Shown piece after piece: positions 6,897 through 7,742 of a DNA stretch of 7,742 nt. The translations under genes were made by a program, and so were the position numbers. The notes below the pieces were generated by a model, which made no database searches, was not told the origin of the DNA, and saw nothing but the letters and a program-made list of their open reading frames with translations. The stretch spans positions 1-7,742 of the forward strand of contig JAFAHH010000941.1 of NCBI GenBank assembly GCA_019237355.1, read 5' to 3'. The stretch is from Acetobacteraceae bacterium. GTDB lineage: Bacteria; Pseudomonadota; Alphaproteobacteria; Acetobacterales; Acetobacteraceae. Numbering within the stretch: the stretch's first letter is position 1; the number at the start of each line of letters is the position of its first letter.

Positions 6897-6999
6897 TAGA
6901 GCGCGATGACTTGAGGCGGAATCGCCAGAAAGTCTGAATCGCGCTCTAAACAACAAAGATTAGAGCCTGATGACCACGACCTGAAGTCATCAGGCTCTA
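6897..6999 (+). repeat. Bipartite palindromic repeat, copy 1, in the ybaB-recR gap
   Basis: The first half (6897-6948) is bounded by a perfect 11-base inverted repeat, TAGAGCGCGAT/ATCGCGCTCTA, and can fold further through GACTT/AAGTC (6908-6912, 6930-6934) and GGCG/CGCC around GAAT (6915-6926). After a 12-base A-rich spacer, the second half (6961-6999) is a perfect 14-base inverted repeat, TAGAGCCTGATGAC/GTCATCAGGCTCTA, with an 11-base loop. The two halves share TAGAGC ends and a GATGACTT core (the second read on the minus strand). Copy 2 near 2807-2906 has the same layout. Size, palindromy and position recall RIME-like repeats of alphaproteobacteria; a specific family is not claimed. Confidence 0.85.
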
Positions 7000-7002
7000 G
7001 CT

Positions 7003-7030
7003 CTCTGAGAGCTGAAAGCTGATAGCTGAA
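7003..7030 (-). repeat. 7-base tandem repeat array, right of repeat copy 1
   Basis: Read on the minus strand, 7-base units follow two bases after the ybaB stop codon: TTCAGCT, ATCAGCT, TTCAGCT, then CTCAGAG, and lead via AG into the CTAGAGCC end of the palindrome. Three units differ only in the first base. Units of the same core sit in the opposite orientation on the other side of the palindromic pair (6868-6895), so the whole gap is roughly symmetrical. Confidence 0.65.
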
Positions 7031-7032
7031 CG

Positions 7033-7356
7033 CTAGAAAGGCAGCTTCATTCCGCCGGGCAATTCGAGGCCACCGGTAAGTTTCTGCATTTCTTCGGCGG
7101 TTGCGGCCTCGATCTTTCCTTTGGCGTCGGAATGGGCTGCGACGATGAGGTCGTGCAGCATTTCCAGATCGGATGGATCAAGGAGCTCGGGGTCGATTTT
7201 GATCCCTTTCATTTCGCCGCGGCCGTTGAGCGTGACGGAGACCATGCCGGCCCCGGCTACCCCCTCGCGCTCCATCGACTCAAGCTTGGCTTGCACCTCC
7301 TGCATTTTCGCCTGCATCTGCGAGGCTTGCTTCATCAGCCCAGCAAGATTTTTCAT
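7033..7356 (-). CDS. ybaB: YbaB/EbfC family nucleoid-associated DNA-binding protein
   Basis: A small (107 residues) dimeric DNA-binding protein that coats the nucleoid and affects expression; its link to DnaX and RecR is conserved in gene order but not mechanistically settled. It shows the typical long N-terminal coiled helix (MKNLAGLMKQASQMQAKMQ, about 1-30), the central strands with VSVTLNGRGEMKGIKIDPELL (39-59), a second helix (DLEMLHDLIVAAHSDAKGKIE) and a glycine-rich end (GGLELPGGMKLPF), all at normal length. The start is set by the ATGA overlap with the dnaX stop and by GGAG 8 bases upstream. The 172 bases between its stop and recR hold repeats rather than coding sequence. Confidence 0.96.
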   Translation of the reverse strand: MKNLAGLMKQASQMQAKMQEVQAKLESMEREGVAGAGMVSVTLNGRGEMKGIKIDPELLDPSDLEMLHDLIVAAHSDAKGKIEAATAEEMQKLTGGLELPGGMKLPF

Positions 7357-7742
7357 TCATCCGTCTCCAGCACTTCGTTTACCGTCTCGGTGTCATTCGG
7401 CCCGGCGCCGGTTCGCGCCAATCCGTACATATCCGCCGTCTCGTCGTGCACGCCCTCGATCCGCGCCCCTGGGAATGCCTCCATAATGGCGCGCACCAGC
7501 GGGTGGTCAGCGGCAACAGCCCGCCTTTCGGCATCGGCGGATTCACTCTGCGCCGCCAAGGTGGGCTCCCCGGGTGCGGCCGACAGTGCAATGGCCCAGC
7601 GTGCCCCGGTAATTTCCTGAAGCAGCGCAGAAAACCGTTGCGCGAGATCTCGCGGCGCAGCGGGTTCGGGCCGCAGCTCCATCAAGGGTGGAGCATAGCG
7701 CACTAAATGCACCGAGTGTAACAGGTTTGCATGTAGCATCGG
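7353..7742 (-). CDS. dnaX: DNA polymerase III subunit gamma/tau, C-terminal fragment
   Basis: The frame is open from the right edge to TGA 7355-7353, showing the last 129 residues. The start lies outside the window; the methionine at 7739 is internal. The text resembles the C-terminal domain of alphaproteobacterial DnaX: ANLLHSVHLVRYAPPLMELR, then APRDLAQRFSALLQEITGARW, AAPGEPTLAAQ, and HPLVRAIMEAFPGARIEGV. This part of tau binds the polymerase alpha subunit; the ATPase clamp-loader domain is not visible here. Identity rests on this resemblance and on the classic dnaX-ybaB-recR order. Its stop overlaps the ybaB start (ATGA). The promoter of the minus-strand unit is expected upstream of dnaX, beyond the window. 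Confidence 0.88.
   Translation of the reverse strand, partial: PMLHANLLHSVHLVRYAPPLMELRPEPAAPRDLAQRFSALLQEITGARWAIALSAAPGEPTLAAQSESADAERRAVAADHPLVRAIMEAFPGARIEGVHDETADMYGLARTGAGPNDTETVNEVLETDE

Noticed and set aside
6961..6999. Intrinsic terminator between ybaB and recR
   Set aside because: The 14-base stem is strong, but neither strand has a T run after it.
6868..7030. CRISPR array
   Set aside because: The repeats are 7 bases long, contiguous and without spacers, and no cas genes are nearby.

Overview
This GC-rich window looks like ordinary chromosome of an alphaproteobacterium. The evidence is an alphaproteobacterial-type isocitrate lyase beside a ScfR/RamB-like regulator, a dnaX-ybaB-recR cluster, and short palindromic intergenic repeats of the kind common in that class. 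The family is not certain; Rhodospirillales/Acetobacteraceae is a guess. No phage, insertion sequence, CRISPR, tRNA or rRNA was seen.

Left part (1-2755): a divergent pair. A regulator with an Xre-type helix-turn-helix and a short-chain fatty acyl-CoA regulator C-terminus reads leftwards off the edge. aceA (isocitrate lyase, glyoxylate shunt) reads rightwards. The 138 bases between them hold the shared control region, including an 8-base motif repeated at a 9-base pitch over the regulator's ribosome binding site.

Right part (2806-7742), all on the minus strand and probably one long transcription unit: dnaX (C-terminal part), ybaB, a repeat-filled gap, recR, a flavin amine oxidase, a class I/II PLP aminotransferase, and a small protein with two CxxC pairs. 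Three gene junctions have 4-base ATGA overlaps (dnaX/ybaB, recR/amine oxidase, aminotransferase/CxxC protein), which suggests translational coupling. The unit appears to end at a hairpin with five Ts at 2806-2842.

Two things stand out. First, the amine oxidase seems to carry a one-base frameshift. A clear twin-arginine signal peptide starts exactly at the recR stop (ATGA) but lies in a different frame from the FAD domain; a single -1 shift near 6175 restores a normal signal ending in AYA. The leader frame's stop forms another ATGA with an in-frame ATG just before the GxGxxG motif. Second, a bipartite palindromic repeat of about 100 bases occurs twice in opposite orientations. One copy fills the ybaB-recR gap and is flanked by mirrored 7-base repeat arrays. 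The other lies at the end of the unit, where its first bases form the stop codon of the last gene and its second half forms the terminator.
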